A stretch of DNA of 10,758 nt, from NCBI GenBank assembly GCA_051007175.1, contig JBPCSL010000030.1:1-10758 (forward strand), in the 5' to 3' direction. Positions 8,752 to 10,758 of this stretch are shown here, in pieces; position 1 is the first letter of the stretch; each line of letters begins with the position of its first letter. This DNA is from Mxb001 sp051007175. Lineage in GTDB: Bacteria; Actinomycetota; Actinomycetes; S36-B12. Under the pieces are notes generated by a model, which did not search any database, was not told the DNA's origin, and saw only the letters and a list, made by a program, of their open reading frames with translations. Position numbers and translations under genes: made by a program.

Positions 8752-9147
8752 CTAGCTCTCGAAGCCCGTATTGACCATGGCGAAGGCCGCCTGCGAGAGG
8801 TATTTCCACAGCTCTGCGTCGTCGGCTGGCGGAAGGTTCCGGCCATCCAGGGCCGTGCGCATGTGATCGAGCCAGTGCTGCATGGCGTCGAAGTCGATGG
8901 CGTAAGGAGCGTGGCGCATGCGCAGCCGGGGATGGCCTCGCAGGTCGGAGTACGTCGTGGGGCCACCCCAGTACTGCTCGAGGAACATCCGCAGGCGCTC
9001 CTCGGCAGGCCCCAGGTCCTGCTCGGGGTACATCGGCCGCAGGACCGGATCGTCGGCAACGCCGAGGTAGAAGTCGTGGACGAGGGCGGTGAAGAAGGCG
9101 TTGCCCCCGAAGCGCTCGTAGGGGGAGATCTCCGCAACGTCGTCCAT
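8752..9147 (-). CDS. glbO: Group II truncated haemoglobin (trHbO)
   Basis: A 131-residue 2-on-2 haemoglobin. The block RLRMFLEQYWGGPTTYSDLR followed by GHPRLRMRHAPY (51-82) is the group II/GlbO signature. Haem-pocket residues can be placed by comparison with mycobacterial GlbO: Y27 (B10), Y40 (CD1), proximal H79 (F8) and W92 (G8), all present. The protein binds haem and O2 tightly in the cytoplasm, and roles in O2/NO chemistry or redox protection have been proposed for the family. The start ATG 9147 gives MDDVAEISPYERFGGNAFF, the normal N-terminus. GGAG lies 10 nt upstream as a possible weak ribosome binding site, and a GACAAT hexamer ends 5 nt upstream, so leaderless initiation is also possible. 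It is the first gene of the minus-strand series and diverges from the HNH gene across a repeat-bearing gap. Confidence 0.93.
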   Translation of the reverse strand: MDDVAEISPYERFGGNAFFTALVHDFYLGVADDPVLRPMYPEQDLGPAEERLRMFLEQYWGGPTTYSDLRGHPRLRMRHAPYAIDFDAMQHWLDHMRTALDGRNLPPADDAELWKYLSQAAFAMVNTGFES

Positions 9148-9194
9148 GGGGCCATTGTCTCCGGTCGGGTTGTCCGTGGCGTGCGCAGGTCTGG

Positions 9195-9286
9195 ATCGAC
9201 GTTCTCGATGTGAGCGGATCGACGTTCTTGATGCGAGTAGATCGACGTTCTCGATATGAGGACATCGACGTGCTCGATATCCACAG
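9195..9286. repeat. Four 23-bp direct tandem repeats, each with an internal dyad
   Basis: Units start at 9195, 9218, 9241 and 9264, exactly 23 bp apart. The core is ATCGACGTTCTCGAT, read as ATCGA-CGTTC-TCGAT, an inverted repeat with a 5-bp spacer. Units 1 and 3 have this core unchanged, unit 2 has TTGAT for the right arm, and unit 4 has G in the spacer. The remaining 8 bp of each unit vary. A decayed fifth unit may start at 9287. The array lies between the divergent glbO and HNH genes, 47 bp from the former and 62 bp from the latter. It could be a multi-site operator or a repeat linked to the DUF222/HNH element. Confidence 0.85.
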
Positions 9287-9336
9287 ATCTCATGTCTCCC
9301 CGATGAAGCATCACCGTGAATGTCAGACCCCCCAAC

Positions 9337-9348
9337 TACGTTGATCGC
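9337..9348 (+). promoter_or_regulatory. Candidate -10 hexamer for a leaderless HNH gene transcript
   Basis: TACGTT (9337-9342, TANNNT type) is followed by GATCGC and then ATG at 9349, placing the hexamer at -12 to -7. No Shine-Dalgarno sequence precedes the ATG. The spacing is the same as in front of the DUF11 gene. Confidence 0.4.
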
Positions 9349-10758
9349 ATGTCAGACGGCTGGATCGACGTCACCCGCGCGGGAGGTTCCGCGTGGGAGG
9401 CGCTGGAGCCTGGACTCACACTGGCGCAGGCGCTGGATGCGGTGGACCCCGGTGTGCTCGACGACTCTGCGCGGGTGAGCTACCTCCAGGCCACCGATCG
9501 ACTGGCGGGCTGGGTGCACATGATGCAGGCCCGTGCCCTTGTCGCGGTGTCCGATGCCGTGAAGTCCGCGACAGCGTCCGAGACGGGTGGGTTCTCGTCC
9601 CATCAGCAGTCGTGGGTGGCCGATGAGGTGGCCGCCGCCTTGCACATTGCCCCTCGCACAGCGACGGCACGGGTGAACGCCGCACACGCCGTCCTGCGGG
9701 ATTGGCCCGTGCTGGGCATCCAGGTGGCAGCGGGTCGTCTGACGGTGGCGCAGGCGCGGGAGATCTACGAGGCCGCATCCCTTCTCTCCGGCACTCAGGA
9801 CGCCGACGGAGTCGACCTGTCGGAGCGCGCGGTGTCGCAGGCCCTGGCCTTCGCCGGTGGGCTACCTCCGGCGCGTCTGCGCGAGCGCATGGGCCGTCTC
9901 GTTGCCTCCCTCGATCCTGCCGCTGCCGCGAAGCGGCGGAAGCGCGCGGAGCGCGACTTCACCGACGTGCACCTGTATGCCGAGCCGGATGGCATCGCCT
10001 GCCTTGCAGCGCGCGGTCCTGCCGTCGACCTCAGTGTGATGCACCAGATCATCGATCGGCGCGCTCGCCGACTGCGCGATAGCGCGACCGAGGGCGATGA
10101 CCGCACCCTGGGCCAGTGGCGCCACGCAGCGTTGCTCGCTGCCTTTGGCCTCGCGCCCGTCGGTGCGGCGGCCGTCCCCGCACTGTCGGTCGCCGAACCG
10201 TCCGTCGCCGCACCGTCCGTCGCCCCTGACACGGGAGGGTCGTCTGCCCCCGTGGCCTGTGGATTGACGGCGACCCTCCCGGCATCCCCTGTCGACGTGC
10301 AAATCCGCGTCACCGTCTCGCTCGAGACACTCCTCGGCCTCACGGATTCACCGGGGGAGCTCGAGGGTTATGGGTCTCTGGATGCCGAGTTGGTGCGCGC
10401 TCTTGCGGGAGATGCGGACTGGGTTCGATGGGTGACCGATCCGGTCGGCGACTACCTCCTAGACGAGGGTCGACGCAGGTTCCCCGGATCGCGACTTCGA
10501 CGGTTCCTGCATTCTCGGGAGGCGCGCTGCAAGCATCCGGCGTGCGGAGTTCGATCGAAGAACTGCGATGCCGACCACCTCACCCCTTACGCCGAGGGTG
10601 GCCACACCGCGGCCCACGCGATGTCCCCGACCTGTCCGCGCCACAACCGTCACCGCGAGGCCTCCGGCTGGCAGGTCCACGATGAAGGGCCTCGCGACCC
10701 GTCCACTCCGCCGGATCCGACATGGACCAGCCCTCTGGGGCGTCGCTACCAGACCGTC
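9349..10758 (+). CDS. DUF222/13E12-type HNH endonuclease-like protein, 3' end cut by window
   Basis: The frame from ATG 9349 stays open for 470 codons to the last base, so the C-terminus is missing. Residues about 25-260 form the helical DUF222 region typical of the mycobacterial '13E12 repeat family' and its actinobacterial relatives. A low-complexity Ala/Val/Pro linker follows at 270-296, with SVAEPSVAAPSVAPD as short repeats. Then comes GYGSLDAELVRALA (341-354), the usual lead into the HNH domain. The HNH part has paired cysteines C394/C399 and C406/C429, the DADH block (407-410, with the expected metal/catalytic H410), PYAEGGHT (413-420) and CPRHN (429-433). The Asn that normally sits in the 'T..AN.SP' loop is absent (H423-A424 instead). 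Such proteins occur in many copies per genome and are poorly characterised; nuclease activity is assumed from the motif, not shown. Confidence 0.9.
   Translation, partial: MSDGWIDVTRAGGSAWEALEPGLTLAQALDAVDPGVLDDSARVSYLQATDRLAGWVHMMQARALVAVSDAVKSATASETGGFSSHQQSWVADEVAAALHIAPRTATARVNAAHAVLRDWPVLGIQVAAGRLTVAQAREIYEAASLLSGTQDADGVDLSERAVSQALAFAGGLPPARLRERMGRLVASLDPAAAAKRRKRAERDFTDVHLYAEPDGIACLAARGPAVDLSVMHQIIDRRARRLRDSATEGDDRTLGQWRHAALLAAFGLAPVGAAAVPALSVAEPSVAAPSVAPDTGGSSAPVACGLTATLPASPVDVQIRVTVSLETLLGLTDSPGELEGYGSLDAELVRALAGDADWVRWVTDPVGDYLLDEGRRRFPGSRLRRFLHSREARCKHPACGVRSKNCDADHLTPYAEGGHTAAHAMSPTCPRHNRHREASGWQVHDEGPRDPSTPPDPTWTSPLGRRYQTV

Larger units (their letters stand above)
9148..9348. other. 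201-bp divergent intergenic region between glbO and the HNH gene
   Basis: Apart from the tandem repeats, this gap must hold the promoters of both divergent genes. On the plus strand a -10-like TACGTT lies at 9337-9342. On the minus strand GACAAT sits just before the globin ATG. I see no RNA gene, attachment-site duplication or further coding region in it. Confidence 0.6.

Noticed and set aside
9195..9286. CRISPR array
   Set aside because: The units are direct tandem copies with no unique spacers of 30-40 bp, and no cas gene is present in the window.
8718..9335. Minus-strand frames over the globin gene that begin within the 23-bp repeats and read them as peptide repeats
   Set aside because: They overlap GlbO out of frame and give low-complexity Arg/Ser/Pro-rich sequence. 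The 23-bp period is not a multiple of three, so the repeats cannot encode a regular peptide repeat.
9795..10343. Minus-strand open frame opposite the HNH gene
   Set aside because: Its Ala/Gly/Ser/Arg-rich product reflects the coding strand; the plus strand has a continuous DUF222-HNH frame through this stretch.

Overview
The window is high-GC DNA with long open frames, GTG as well as ATG starts, and several genes with no visible ribosome binding site. Its gene families (a second SSB paralogue beside EttA, group II truncated haemoglobin GlbO, DUF222/13E12-type HNH protein) indicate a member of the Actinomycetota. I cannot name a genus from the sequence alone.

Left block (1-3065, + strand): the 3' end of an SSB-like gene, a strong hairpin, then a tight three-gene operon. 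It holds the ABC-F translation factor EttA, a small hotdog-fold acyl-CoA thioesterase starting 1 bp after the ettA stop, and a 216-residue protein of unknown function whose GTG start overlaps the thioesterase stop. This looks like core housekeeping DNA.

Centre (3069-8051, - strand): one very large gene for a 1660-residue secreted protein. It has a signal peptide, an N-terminal beta-rich module, nine tandem DUF11-type Ig-like repeats, a Pro/Gln-rich linker and a small C-terminal domain. It lacks an LPXTG motif and a membrane anchor. Two patterns stand out on reading it repeat by repeat. All 20 cysteines form ten closely spaced pairs. Six of the nine repeats carry a complete Lys/Asp/Asn set at aligned positions while the other three have lost all three residues together, which is the pattern expected of intramolecular isopeptide crosslinks. 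The gene converges on the left operon with only 3 bp between stop codons.

Right block (8144-9147, - strand): a GrpB-family protein and a GlbO-type truncated haemoglobin. Between the globin and the next gene lies a 201-bp gap with four exact-period 23-bp tandem repeats, each holding the dyad ATCGA-N5-TCGAT.

Right edge (9349 to beyond the window, + strand): a DUF222 HNH-endonuclease-like protein of the 13E12 type, open to the last base, in which the Asn expected in the HNH motif appears to be missing.

Together, a conserved actinobacterial neighbourhood (ssb-like, ettA, thioesterase, glbO) appears to be interrupted by a large adhesin-like or structural surface gene and flanked by a repeat/HNH element. 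The ettA, DUF11 and HNH genes each have a TANNNT hexamer 6-7 nt before the start codon and no Shine-Dalgarno sequence, suggesting leaderless transcripts.
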